From Saccharopolyspora phatthalungensis (GTDB lineage: Bacteria; Actinomycetota; Actinomycetes; Mycobacteriales; Pseudonocardiaceae), in contig NZ_JACHIW010000001.1 of NCBI RefSeq assembly GCF_014203395.1, forward strand, positions 1,426,001 to 1,490,000: a stretch of 64,000 nucleotides of DNA, in the 5' to 3' direction. A model generated the notes under the pieces. That model had not been told where the DNA came from. It made no database searches and saw only the letters and a program-made list of their open reading frames with translations. The stretch's first letter is position 1, and each line of letters opens with the position of its first letter. Made by a program: the position numbers and the translations under genes. Of this stretch, positions 25,479 to 35,088 are shown piece after piece.

Positions 25479-28304
25479 GTGGGTAAACGCAACGAACGGC
25501 GAAGTCGGATCGAAGTAGCCTTCGAGCGCCTGCGAACCAGCATCGCCGCCGCGCTCGGCGCGGCCGAGAACGAACACGACCGCGTCCTCGCCGAATGCGC
25601 GCAGCAGGAGTTCGCGCTGCGCATCGCCCAGAGCGGGGTGGCCGCCGCGGAGCACGAGCCCGCCGAGATCGCCGACCCCGACGACCCGGTGTTCCAGGCC
25701 GCGATGCGGGAAGCGCTGCGGGACCGGGCGGAGATCTACGCCGAGTGGACCACGCAGGGCCCCGAACAGCTCACCCGGCTCGCGGAGGCGGCCGCGCCCG
25801 GCCCCGCCGGGCTCCCGTGGCCGGAATGGCTCGGCCAGATCGGCTCCCAGGACGCCGCCGCGCCACCCCCGGGCCTGTGGCGGATCGGCACCGCGACCGT
25901 CCCGGATTCGCCGGAACCGCAACCTTTTCCGGCCGCGATCCCGCTGGTGGACGAGTCGCACCTGCGGGTCATCACCGACGACACCCCCGACTCCGCCGAA
26001 ACCCTGGTGCAGAACCTGCTGCTGCGGCTGCTCAGCTACTTTCAGCCCGGCCTGGTGCGCATCCACGTGTGGGACGTCGCGCAGCTGGCCGGGACCCTGC
26101 CGGGGCTGTACCCGCTGACCCGTGCGGGCCTGCTCACCGCGCACGATCCGACCAGGCTGGACGAGATGCTCGAAGGGCTCTCCGACCACATCCGGCGGAT
26201 TCACACCAGCTCGCTGGTCGGCGGTCACACCTCGCTGCGGTCGCTGGCCGAGGAGAACGGGCACCGCTCGGAACCGTGGCGCGTCGCAGTGCTGTTCGGC
26301 AACGGCGAACCCTTGCGCGAGGAGCAGCAGCAACAGCTCCAGCGGATCGCACGCAACGGCCTGGCCTGCGGCATCCAGCTGATCGTCGTGGACCTATCGC
26401 TGACGGTGAACTGCGCCATCGAGTCCATCCGGCTGCTCGGCGGCGACCGGGCGCGCACCAGCATGACCGGCCCGGAAGCCGTGGTGCAGCTAGACGAATC
26501 CCCGTCGCGCAATGAGGTCACTAAGGCGTGCACGGCGATCGCGGAAGCGTTCCTCGCCCGCCGCGCCCGGGTGCGGACCTTCGACGACCTGGTGCCCGAC
26601 CGGCTGTGGACGCACCGTTCGACGTCCGGACTGCAGGCGCCGGTCGGGTTCGCCGAGGGCGAGCCGGTGTGGATCACCCTCGGCGATGGCAGCCCGCACA
26701 CCCTGATCGGCGGTCCGAGCGGCTCGGGGAAGACGAACTTCCTCTACGGCATGCTCGGCGGGCTCGCGGCCCGCTACTCCCCCGACGAGCTGGAGCTGTA
26801 CCTGCTGGACTTCAAGGAAGGCGTGTCGTTCGCCCAGTTCACCCCGGGACGCCGGGACCCGAGCTGGCTGCCGCACGCCCAGCTGGTGGGGGTGAACGTC
26901 AACACCGACCGCGAATTCGGGCTGGCGCTGCTGCGCTTCCTGGCCGACGAGATGCGGCGGCGGGCGGAGATCGCCAAGCAGCACGAGGTCACCAAGCTGG
27001 AGGAGCTGCGCGCCGAGGACCCGAGCGGCCGATGGCCCCGGATCGTCGCGGTGATCGACGAGTTCCAGTACCTGTTCGCCGAGCGCGATCCGGTGACCGC
27101 ACAGGCCACCACGCTGTTGGAAGACGTCGCGCGGCGCGGCCGTTCGCAGGGCATCCACCTGGTGCTGGCCAGCCAGGACGTGTCCGGGATCGAGGCGTTC
27201 TGGGGCAAGCCGGCGATCTTCGAGCAATTCATCCTGCGGATCGCGTTGCCCAAGGCCCGGCGGGTGCTGGCCGAACAGAACCCGGCGGCGTTGGAACTTC
27301 CGCGCTGGCACGCGGTGATCAACCACGAGTCGGGGGTCAAGCACGGCAACGAGATTGCGCGGATCCCGGACGCGACCGCGAAGAACACCTTCGACGCCCT
27401 GCAATCGAGACTATGGGACCAGCGCGACAAGAGCTTGCCGCCGCCGCGCTTGTTCGACGGTTCGAACCTGCCCAATCTGTCTACATTGGATGATTACACC
27501 AGGCTGCGCGCACCCGTGGTGGTGCCGAAGGTCCTGCTGGGGCAGATCATCGACGTCAACGGCACGGCCGCCGCGGTGCGGCTCGTCCGGTCGCCGGGGC
27601 GCAACATCGCGGTGATCGGCTCGGTTTTGGCGGACGCGACCAGCGTGCTGGGGACCGCGGCGCTTTCCCTTGCGCGCCAATACGAACCGGGCACCATCAA
27701 ATTCACCATCGCCAGCCTGCTGGACGACGCCGACGACGATGCCCGCGGCGTGTTCGAAGCACTCGGCAACGACGAACACGACGTCGAGCTGGTCGGCCTG
27801 GACGGCATCGAGGCCGCGCTGGCCTCGGCAACCGAGGCGATCGACCAACGGTCCGGCGCGGATCTGCCGCACTGCTTGGTCCTCTACGCCGCCGACGCGG
27901 CGCACACGACGTTGGAACGAAAAGACCCCACCACCATGGTCAGCGGGCTGGACCACCTGCGGAAGATCCTCAAGCAGGGCCCGGAGCTGCGGGTGCACGT
28001 GATCGGCTGGTGGCGCAGCGTGCAGCGGGTGAAGAACACCCTCGGCATGGGACCGGTCGACGACATCGGGGCGTGGGTCGCCTTCGACGTGCACGGCCAG
28101 GAATTGGCCACCTTCGCGGCCGGGCAGATGGTCACCTGGTCACCGCGAGCGCGTCGCGGCTTGTTCTTCGACCGGGCGGTGCATTCCCGCCCCGAGGTGA
28201 TCCTGCCGTTCGACCTCGGTGACCAGGCCAAACCGGTGCCCTCCGTGCCGTTGCAGCGGGCGGCCGACGGGCTGTCCGATATCCGGGAGGAAGCCGGTGA
28301 CTGA
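25479..28304 (+). CDS. FtsK/SpoIIIE-type ATPase with EccC-like multi-domain layout
   Basis: A 941-residue soluble protein starting at GTG 25479, behind GAGGTGGG. Residues 1-130 are charged and helical. A P-loop-less ATPase-like domain follows at roughly 160-300 (TLVQNLLLRLLSYF, WRVAVLFGNGEPL). The central FtsK domain has Walker A GGPSGSGKTN near 411, YLLDFKEGVSFAQF, Walker B IVAVIDEFQYLF near 520-530 and the sensor-like LASQDVSG. A third domain near 690-870 has the strand-loop NIAVIGSVLADATS where a P-loop would be but lacks GKT. Three stacked ATPase folds are the hallmark of type VII EccC, yet no TM helices are present. It may pump DNA or protein; the neighbours favour a type VII-like role. 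Confidence 0.8.
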   Translation: MGKRNERRSRIEVAFERLRTSIAAALGAAENEHDRVLAECAQQEFALRIAQSGVAAAEHEPAEIADPDDPVFQAAMREALRDRAEIYAEWTTQGPEQLTRLAEAAAPGPAGLPWPEWLGQIGSQDAAAPPPGLWRIGTATVPDSPEPQPFPAAIPLVDESHLRVITDDTPDSAETLVQNLLLRLLSYFQPGLVRIHVWDVAQLAGTLPGLYPLTRAGLLTAHDPTRLDEMLEGLSDHIRRIHTSSLVGGHTSLRSLAEENGHRSEPWRVAVLFGNGEPLREEQQQQLQRIARNGLACGIQLIVVDLSLTVNCAIESIRLLGGDRARTSMTGPEAVVQLDESPSRNEVTKACTAIAEAFLARRARVRTFDDLVPDRLWTHRSTSGLQAPVGFAEGEPVWITLGDGSPHTLIGGPSGSGKTNFLYGMLGGLAARYSPDELELYLLDFKEGVSFAQFTPGRRDPSWLPHAQLVGVNVNTDREFGLALLRFLADEMRRRAEIAKQHEVTKLEELRAEDPSGRWPRIVAVIDEFQYLFAERDPVTAQATTLLEDVARRGRSQGIHLVLASQDVSGIEAFWGKPAIFEQFILRIALPKARRVLAEQNPAALELPRWHAVINHESGVKHGNEIARIPDATAKNTFDALQSRLWDQRDKSLPPPRLFDGSNLPNLSTLDDYTRLRAPVVVPKVLLGQIIDVNGTAAAVRLVRSPGRNIAVIGSVLADATSVLGTAALSLARQYEPGTIKFTIASLLDDADDDARGVFEALGNDEHDVELVGLDGIEAALASATEAIDQRSGADLPHCLVLYAADAAHTTLERKDPTTMVSGLDHLRKILKQGPELRVHVIGWWRSVQRVKNTLGMGPVDDIGAWVAFDVHGQELATFAAGQMVTWSPRARRGLFFDRAVHSRPEVILPFDLGDQAKPVPSVPLQRAADGLSDIREEAGD

Positions 28305-28689
28305 CCAGGTTCCGGCATCGGAGCGGTACAAGGAGATCGCCGCGCTGGCCACCACGGCCGCGCAGCAACTGCGTCGGCACGAGCGCGAGCGGGCCGGCGA
28401 GTTGGGCGAGGCGGTCGCGGCGGGTCGGCAGCGCCGGGAGGCGGCCGACGAGCAGCGCAAGCAGGTCGTCGAGGACGTGCGCAAGCGGTGGAACGCCGCG
28501 ATGGAAGCGCTGTGGGACGAGCGGTGGATGCAGGTCAAGGCCATGCCCGAACCGGACCGCTCGGCCGCACCGTCCACTCCGGACGCTTCTCGTCGGGATG
28601 TTCAAGAAGCCTTCATGGCGCTCTACAAATCGTTGGAGAAGACCCGCTTCGCCGCGAACCTCTTGTCCCGCCGCAAAAAGGAGTCGTGA
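28297..28689 (+). CDS. coiled-coil protein at the end of the ATPase operon
   Basis: A 130-residue protein from GTG 28297, whose start overlaps the ATPase stop by 8 nt, so translation is coupled. It is rich in Arg, Glu and Ala (RHERERAGELGEAVAAGRQR, KQVVEDVRKRWNAAMEALW) and should form a long helix or coiled coil. The C-terminal 35 residues form another helix (DVQEAFMALYKSLEKTRFAA) with a basic end. No signal peptide. Function unknown; the overlap makes an accessory or adaptor role for the ATPase likely. Confidence 0.7.
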   Translation: MTDQVPASERYKEIAALATTAAQQLRRHERERAGELGEAVAAGRQRREAADEQRKQVVEDVRKRWNAAMEALWDERWMQVKAMPEPDRSAAPSTPDASRRDVQEAFMALYKSLEKTRFAANLLSRRKKES

Positions 28690-28740
28690 GCGGGCACACG
28701 GCGTGCGCCGTGAGTCGGCGGACGAGCTTGTGGTCGGTCC

Positions 28741-28789
28741 CCGGTGGCGATTTCAATGGAAACCGGCATGCTGATTTCCAATCGCCACC
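28741..28789. repeat. palindromic repeat A upstream of glpD
   Basis: GGTGGCGATT (28743-28752) pairs with AATCGCCACC (28780-28789), and GGAAA (28758-28762) pairs with TTTCC (28775-28779), leaving a small bulge and a 12-nt loop. The first 21 bp (28741-28761) are identical to those at 30419-30439 after glpD. It lies about 55 bp before the glpD start. Confidence 0.8.
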
Positions 28790-28843
28790 CATGGACACCG
28801 CGGTCCCCGTCGGCCGGCACCCACCGATCCCTCCGGAGTACCG

Positions 28844-30418
28844 ATGATCACCACTCCGTTGCCCGCCGGTTCGCTGCGTGCCACCTCGCTGACCGCCGCG
28901 CGCCGCGCCGCCGACCTGTCCGCCGTGGCCGAGGACCAGGTGGACCTGCTGGTGGTCGGCGGCGGCGTCACCGGCGCCGGGGTGGCCCTGGACGCGGCCG
29001 CCCGCGGACTTTCCGTCGCCCTCGTCGAAGCCGAAGACCTCGCCTGGGGAACCTCCCGCTGGTCCAGCAAGCTCGTGCACGGCGGGCTCCGGTACCTGAC
29101 GCACGGCGATGTCGCCCTCGCCCGCGAAAGCGCGGTGGAACGCCACGTGCTGATGACGCGAACCGCGCCGCATCTGGTGCGGACGCTCCCGCAGCTCATC
29201 CCGCTGCACGGCAGGGTGTCGCGCCGTTCCGAGCTGGTGCTTACCGCCGGGCTCCACGCGGACGACGCGCTGCGGCGCACCGCTCGCACCCCGTCGGACC
29301 TGCTCCCGCCGCCGCGGCGGATCCCCGCTGCGGAGGCGATCGCCCTGGTCCCCGGCCTGCGCACCGCCGGTCTACGCGGGGGTCTGCTCAGCTTCGACGG
29401 CCAACTGGTCGACGATGCGCGCCTGGTCGTCGCGCTCGCGCGCACCGCAGCCGGTTTCGGCGCGCGGATCCTCACCCGCGTGCGGGTGCGCCGGCTCGAC
29501 GGAGACGGGGCCGACGCGGTTGATCAGCTCAGCGGCGAGTCGCTGCGGATCCGCGCCCGTGCGGTCGTCAACGCGACCGGGGTGTGGGCCGGGGAGCTCG
29601 CGCCGGCCGTCCGGCTGCGGCCGTCGCGCGGCTCGCACCTGCTGGTCGATGCGGATGCCGCCGGGATCGCCGGAACCGCCCTGGTCGCGCCGATGCGGGG
29701 CGGCTCGGACCGCTACCTGCTGCTCATGCCGCAGCCCGACGGACGGGCCCTGCTCGGGTTGACCGACGAACCGGTGCCCGGACCGATCCCGTCCGTTCCC
29801 GAAGTACCGCGGTCCGATGTGGAATTCCTGTTGGCGTCGGTCCGCGATCTGCTGGGACAGCCGTTGGAACGCAGGCACGTACTCGGTGCCTTCGCCGGGC
29901 TCCGGCCGCTGCTGGAGGCGCCACGGCGCAAGGAGTCGGCCGACCTGTCCCGCCGGCATGCGGTGCTGGCCTCGCCGGACGGCGTGGTGACCGTGGTCGG
30001 CGGAAGGCTCACCACCTACCGCAAGATGGCCACCGATGCGGTCGACGCGGCGGTCCGCACCGGCGCGCTGCCCGCCGGGCCCTCGCGCACGGCGGCCGTG
30101 GCGCTGGTCGGAGCCGCACCGCGCCGCCACCTGACCGATGTCGAGGCGACGGCGCGGTTGGTCGCGAAATACGGCACCGAGGCCGTCCGCGTTGCGGCGC
30201 TGGCCGAGCTCGACGCGGACTTGGCGGAGCCGGTGGCACCAGGGGTGCAGCTCACCGCCGCCGAGGTGGTGTGGGCGGTCCGGCACGAGGGCGCCCTGGA
30301 CGCGGCCGACGTCCTCGATCGCCGCAGCCGCGTCGGGCTGAACGCCGCGGAACGTGAGGCGGCCCTGCCGGTGGTCGAAGCGCTCGTCGACCGCGCGCTG
30401 CCCGGCGTTTCCGCCTGA
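28844..30418 (+). CDS. glpD: glycerol-3-phosphate dehydrogenase (FAD)
   Basis: A 524-residue flavoprotein. It has the FAD motif VVGGGVTGAG at residues 37-46, followed by LVEAEDLAWGTSRWSSKLVHGGLRYL in family order (quoted in parts: GTSRWSSKLVHGGLRYL), then VVNATGVWAGELA and GVVTVVGGRLTTYRKMA. The C-terminal helical domain of the GlpD family is present. It oxidises sn-glycerol-3-phosphate to dihydroxyacetone phosphate and passes electrons to quinone at the membrane. Length matches the 500-570 typical of actinobacterial GlpD. It is monocistronic and is framed by two copies of a palindromic repeat, which may be regulatory or simply mobile repeats. Confidence 0.9.
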   Translation: MITTPLPAGSLRATSLTAARRAADLSAVAEDQVDLLVVGGGVTGAGVALDAAARGLSVALVEAEDLAWGTSRWSSKLVHGGLRYLTHGDVALARESAVERHVLMTRTAPHLVRTLPQLIPLHGRVSRRSELVLTAGLHADDALRRTARTPSDLLPPPRRIPAAEAIALVPGLRTAGLRGGLLSFDGQLVDDARLVVALARTAAGFGARILTRVRVRRLDGDGADAVDQLSGESLRIRARAVVNATGVWAGELAPAVRLRPSRGSHLLVDADAAGIAGTALVAPMRGGSDRYLLLMPQPDGRALLGLTDEPVPGPIPSVPEVPRSDVEFLLASVRDLLGQPLERRHVLGAFAGLRPLLEAPRRKESADLSRRHAVLASPDGVVTVVGGRLTTYRKMATDAVDAAVRTGALPAGPSRTAAVALVGAAPRRHLTDVEATARLVAKYGTEAVRVAALAELDADLAEPVAPGVQLTAAEVVWAVRHEGALDAADVLDRRSRVGLNAAEREAALPVVEALVDRALPGVSA

Positions 30419-30468
30419 CCGGTGGCGATTTCAATGGAAGGCAACGCGGTGATTTCCATCGAAATCGC
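30419..30468. repeat. palindromic repeat B downstream of glpD
   Basis: GCGATTTCAATGGAA (30425-30439) and TTCCATCGAAATCGC (30454-30468) pair with one mismatch around a 14-nt loop, immediately after the glpD stop. It shares 21 identical bases with repeat A. It could serve as the glpD terminator although no U-tract follows. Confidence 0.8.
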
Positions 30469-30501
30469 GGGGACGGGTACCGACAGGATTCAGGTTTCGA
30501 T

Positions 30502-31806
<1,305 letters not shown>

Positions 31807-32182
31807 TCGGGAACCTCTCGCGCTCGTCGGGGTGCGCTGTGGGAGCGACCAGCGTGCCCAGCCAAGCGGCAGGGCTGCGTTGTCGCCCGCGCGCCGGTCG
31901 GGGTGTCCGAACCGCCGCAGCACCACCCCGTTGGGGTCCTGTCAGTAGTCACGCTAGACCGCAGTGGGGTCCCCGCGCAGCAATCGCGTTTCGGCTTTTT
32001 GGCAGGTGGGACCACGATCACATCACATTCGGCCGGTTTGGCCGGAAGATTTTCGACGCCGCGGAACCGACCTGGACGGAAGGTGACCAGCAGACCCAGC
32101 CGATCGGGCTACAGCGCTCAGCCGACCGGCATCGCGCGGTTGAACTCACAGGGTGGTCTCGCGCACGTAGCCCCGGGAAGCG
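31807..32182. other. 376-bp region upstream of gltA
   Basis: This is the spacer between the end of the sugar-kinase gene and the gltA start, and it must contain the gltA promoter. No coding frame here is supported. A short ACCCC-GTT-GGGGT hairpin lies near 31925-31937. No clear -10/-35 pair was identified. Confidence 0.45.
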
Positions 32183-33112
32183 TCAAGACAGCTCGTTCGC
32201 CCAGGGCGGTTCGGCGCCGGGCCGGGACACGGTGACCGCAGCCGCGGCCGCAGCGAACCGCAGCGCGCTCTCCCACTGTGCGCGGTCGAGCGCGCGAATG
32301 GCGCTGGCCGAGAGCGCGCCGTTGTCGTGCAGCCATGCCAGGAGGGCTGCCTGCACGGTGTCGCCTGCGCCGATGGTGTCGGCCACCTGGGCGCGCACCC
32401 CGGGCACGCTTACCGGCTCTCCGTCGCCGGTGACGACCGTCAGTCCGTCGGCTCCGCGGGTCAGGACCACGGCAGCCGGGCCGCGACGCTGCCAGTCGCG
32501 GGCCGCGTTGAGCACGTCCTGGTCACCGGCCAGCCACTCGGCGTCGTCGTCGGAGACCTTCAGCAGCCCCACCGACGGCAGCCAGGAGGCGAACCGCGCG
32601 CGGTAGGCGACGGGGTCGGTGATCAGGTCGGCGCGGATGTTCGGGTCCAGCGCGATGAACCGGCCCTGCTCGGCCTCCCGGAACAGCACCTTCTCGTAAA
32701 CCGACGCGCCCGGTTCGAGCACCAGGCCGAGGGTGCCCAGACAGACCGCCGTGGCCTGTTCCGGCAGCTGCTGGTCCGTGACGAAGCGGGCGGCGGTGCC
32801 TTCGGTGTGGAAGCTGTAGCGGGCCGAACCGTTCTCGGCCAGCCCGACCACGGCCAGCGACGTCGGCTCCGGACCGCGCTGCACCAGCTCGACGTCCACA
32901 TTGGAGGACCGTAACCGTTCGAGGAGCTTGTCGCCGAACTGGTCCGTGGACAGCCGGGCGAAGAAAGCGGCCGGAACACCGAGCCGCCCCAAGGCGATGG
33001 CGACGTTGTACGGGCCGCCGCCGAGCCGCGGGTGTAGCGGTCCCAGCTCGCCGTCCGCGGTAGACGGGTCCGGAACGAGGTCGACGAGCGCCTCACCGCC
33101 GATGACGATCAC
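32183..33112 (-). CDS. PfkB-family carbohydrate kinase (fructokinase-like)
   Basis: A 309-residue ribokinase/PfkB-fold kinase. It starts VIVIGGEALVDLVPD, the substrate-binding entry motif, with LGGGPYNVAIALGRLG and the C-terminal ATP/anion-hole signature DTIGAGDTVQAALLAWL where the Asp is catalytic. Fructose is the most likely substrate by motif style; other sugars are possible. The start is GTG 33112, behind GGAGGAAAT, and overlaps the TetR stop by 4 nt (GTGA), so the regulator and kinase are translationally coupled. A sugar kinase coupled to a TetR that likely controls an acyl-CoA dehydrogenase is unusual. Confidence 0.87.
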   Translation of the reverse strand: MIVIGGEALVDLVPDPSTADGELGPLHPRLGGGPYNVAIALGRLGVPAAFFARLSTDQFGDKLLERLRSSNVDVELVQRGPEPTSLAVVGLAENGSARYSFHTEGTAARFVTDQQLPEQATAVCLGTLGLVLEPGASVYEKVLFREAEQGRFIALDPNIRADLITDPVAYRARFASWLPSVGLLKVSDDDAEWLAGDQDVLNAARDWQRRGPAAVVLTRGADGLTVVTGDGEPVSVPGVRAQVADTIGAGDTVQAALLAWLHDNGALSASAIRALDRAQWESALRFAAAAAAVTVSRPGAEPPWANELS

Positions 33113-33729
33113 ATTTCCTCCACTGTGTACTGGTCCTCCGGCCCGGCGGTGAGCCCGCCGAGCAAGAACTGGGACAGCGCGGCGAAGGCGGCCGCGTCCG
33201 ACAAGCCGGTGCGTTCCCCGATTTCGCCGCGTTGGATGCCGACGATGGTGCGGCCGACCATTTCGCCGACGAACCCGGCGTGCACCTCCCGGAACACACC
33301 CTGGCGCACGCCCTGGCGGATGAAGCCGCGGATCCGGTCGGCGGCAGCGTGCGCGTTGGCTTCGTAGGTCGAGCGGGTCGAGAGGTTGGCGGCCATGTCG
33401 TCGATGAATTCGCGGGACGCCGGGCGCAGCGCCTCGGCCGCGGCTTCCAGGTACACCCGGACCTTCTCGCGCACGTCGTCGGTCGCCGTGACGCGCTGCT
33501 CGATCTGCTCCGTCGCGTTCTTGAAGTAGTGCGCGACGACACGGACCGCGAGCTGCTCCTTGCTGCCCGCCAGGGTGTACAGCGTCGACTTGGAGCAGTG
33601 CAGTCGCGCGGCGAGGTCGTCCAGCGTGAAGTGCGCGAAGCCCTCCGCGAGGAACAGATCGCACAGCCGGTCCAGCAGCTGTGCGCGCCGTGCGTTCGCC
33701 TGTCGGCGGCGGCCTTCGGAGGTGGTCAT
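33109..33729 (-). CDS. TetR/AcrR-family transcriptional regulator
   Basis: A 206-residue regulator. The N-terminal helix-turn-helix is AEGFAHFTLDDLAARLHCSK then STLYTLAGSKEQL, with the usual LY.LAGSKE ending. The C-terminal ligand domain is helical and includes YLEAAAEALRPASREFIDD. It is divergent from the acyl-CoA dehydrogenase gene, and the 140-bp gap holds three AGTACT elements in a palindromic array, the probable operator. TetR proteins in this position often sense acyl-CoA or fatty acids. It also probably represses its own operon, which includes the kinase. Confidence 0.9.
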   Translation of the reverse strand: MTTSEGRRRQANARRAQLLDRLCDLFLAEGFAHFTLDDLAARLHCSKSTLYTLAGSKEQLAVRVVAHYFKNATEQIEQRVTATDDVREKVRVYLEAAAEALRPASREFIDDMAANLSTRSTYEANAHAAADRIRGFIRQGVRQGVFREVHAGFVGEMVGRTIVGIQRGEIGERTGLSDAAAFAALSQFLLGGLTAGPEDQYTVEEM

Positions 33730-33788
33730 CGATGGAAGCCTGCCACAGCGCTAGCGGCGGGTTGCGTGGGTTCCCTTAGCCGGAATTT

Positions 33789-33832
33789 GGGAGTACTACC
33801 GGAGCTCCAACAGTACTAGAATCAGTACTCCC
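33789..33832. promoter_or_regulatory. probable TetR operator with AGTACT half-sites
   Basis: GGGAGTACT (33789-33797) and AGTACTCCC (33824-33832) are perfect inverted copies, and a third AGTACT lies between them (33812-33817). The array is centred about 60 bp before the acyl-CoA dehydrogenase ATG and 60-100 bp before the TetR ATG, fitting a shared operator that represses both directions. Confidence 0.7.
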
Positions 33833-33869
33833 GGCAGCCGTCACACCGGCATCAGGAGCGCGAATCGTC

Positions 33870-35015
33870 ATGCCCGTTCACCGCCTGCTTCCCACCCCAG
33901 AGGCCACCGATCTGCTTGCGCTGACCCGCGATATCGCCCGTGACGAGCTCGCTCAGCGGGCCGCGGGCGACGAGGCCGCGGAGAAGTTCCCGCGCGATGT
34001 CTTCCGGCTGCTCGGCGCGGCCGGTTTCCTCGGCCTGCCCTACCCCGAGGAGTACGGCGGCGGCGCCCAGCCGTACGAGGTCTACCTGCAGGTGCTGGAG
34101 GAGCTCAGCAGCGCCTGGATGACCGTCGGCGTCGGCCTGTCGGTGCACACCATGAGCTGCTACCCGCTGGTCCACTTCGGCAGCGCGGAGCAGCGTTCGC
34201 GATGGCTACCGGAGCTGATCGGCGGCGGACTACTCGGCGCGTACGCGCTCTCGGAACCGCATGCCGGTTCCGATGCGGCAGCGCTGAGCACCCGGGCCGC
34301 GCGCGAGGGCGACTCGTACGCCATCAACGGCGCCAAGGCCTGGATCACGCACGGCGGGGTCGCGGACTTCTACACGCTCATGGCCCGGACCTCGGACGAA
34401 GGGCCGGCCGGTATCAGCTGCCTGCTCGTCGACGGCGCGACGCCCGGGGTTTCGGCGGGCCCGCACGAGCACAAGATGGGGCTCACCGGATCGCCGACCA
34501 CGCCGCTTTACTTCGAAGACGCGCGGGTGCCGGCGGAGCGGCTCATCGGGGCCGAGGGCAGCGGGCTGAAGATCGCGCTGTCGGCGCTGGATTCCGGTCG
34601 GCTCGGCATCGCCGCTTGCGCGGTCGGGTTGGCACAGGCGGCGTTAGACCTCGCGGTGGACTACGCCAGGCAGCGGCAGCAGTTCGGCAGGCCGATCATC
34701 GAGTTCCAGGGGCTGGAATTCCTGCTCGCCGACATGGCCGCCGCCGTGCATTCGGCGCGGGCGACCTACCTCGACGGTGCGCGGCGGCGCGACGCCGGGC
34801 TACCGTTCGGGCAGCAGGCGTCGGTGGCCAAGCTCATCGCGACGGACGCCGCGATGAAGGTGACCACCGACGCGGTCCAGGTGCTCGGCGGCGCCGGCTA
34901 CACCCGCGACTTCCCGGCGGAGCGCTACATGCGCGAGGCCAAGGTCCTGCAGATCTTCGAGGGCACCAACCAGATCCAGCGCATGCTCATCGCCCGCCAC
35001 CTCGCCAAGCCGTAG
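33870..35015 (+). CDS. acyl-CoA dehydrogenase
   Basis: A 381-residue flavoenzyme with the family signatures YALSEPHAGSD (flavin-binding region) and KAWITHGG. The C-terminal stretch FEGTNQIQRMLIARHLAK includes the conserved Glu thought to be the catalytic base in many members. It performs the first alpha,beta-dehydrogenation of an acyl-CoA, passing electrons to ETF. Chain length specificity is not readable. It is a single gene, opposite the TetR, and followed by the convergent aldose epimerase gene. Confidence 0.92.
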   Translation: MPVHRLLPTPEATDLLALTRDIARDELAQRAAGDEAAEKFPRDVFRLLGAAGFLGLPYPEEYGGGAQPYEVYLQVLEELSSAWMTVGVGLSVHTMSCYPLVHFGSAEQRSRWLPELIGGGLLGAYALSEPHAGSDAAALSTRAAREGDSYAINGAKAWITHGGVADFYTLMARTSDEGPAGISCLLVDGATPGVSAGPHEHKMGLTGSPTTPLYFEDARVPAERLIGAEGSGLKIALSALDSGRLGIAACAVGLAQAALDLAVDYARQRQQFGRPIIEFQGLEFLLADMAAAVHSARATYLDGARRRDAGLPFGQQASVAKLIATDAAMKVTTDAVQVLGGAGYTRDFPAERYMREAKVLQIFEGTNQIQRMLIARHLAKP

Positions 35016-35088
35016 GGCGTCCGCGCTGGTCAGATGCCATGAGCCCGGCGCGCTAGGTCCTGGGGCGCAGGGGCGGAAATGCTCCGGA

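Noticed and set aside
33113..33664. N-terminal extension of the sugar kinase frame
   Set aside because: The upstream part is antisense-frame sequence of the TetR gene; the kinase fold begins at GTG 33112 with a good ribosome site.
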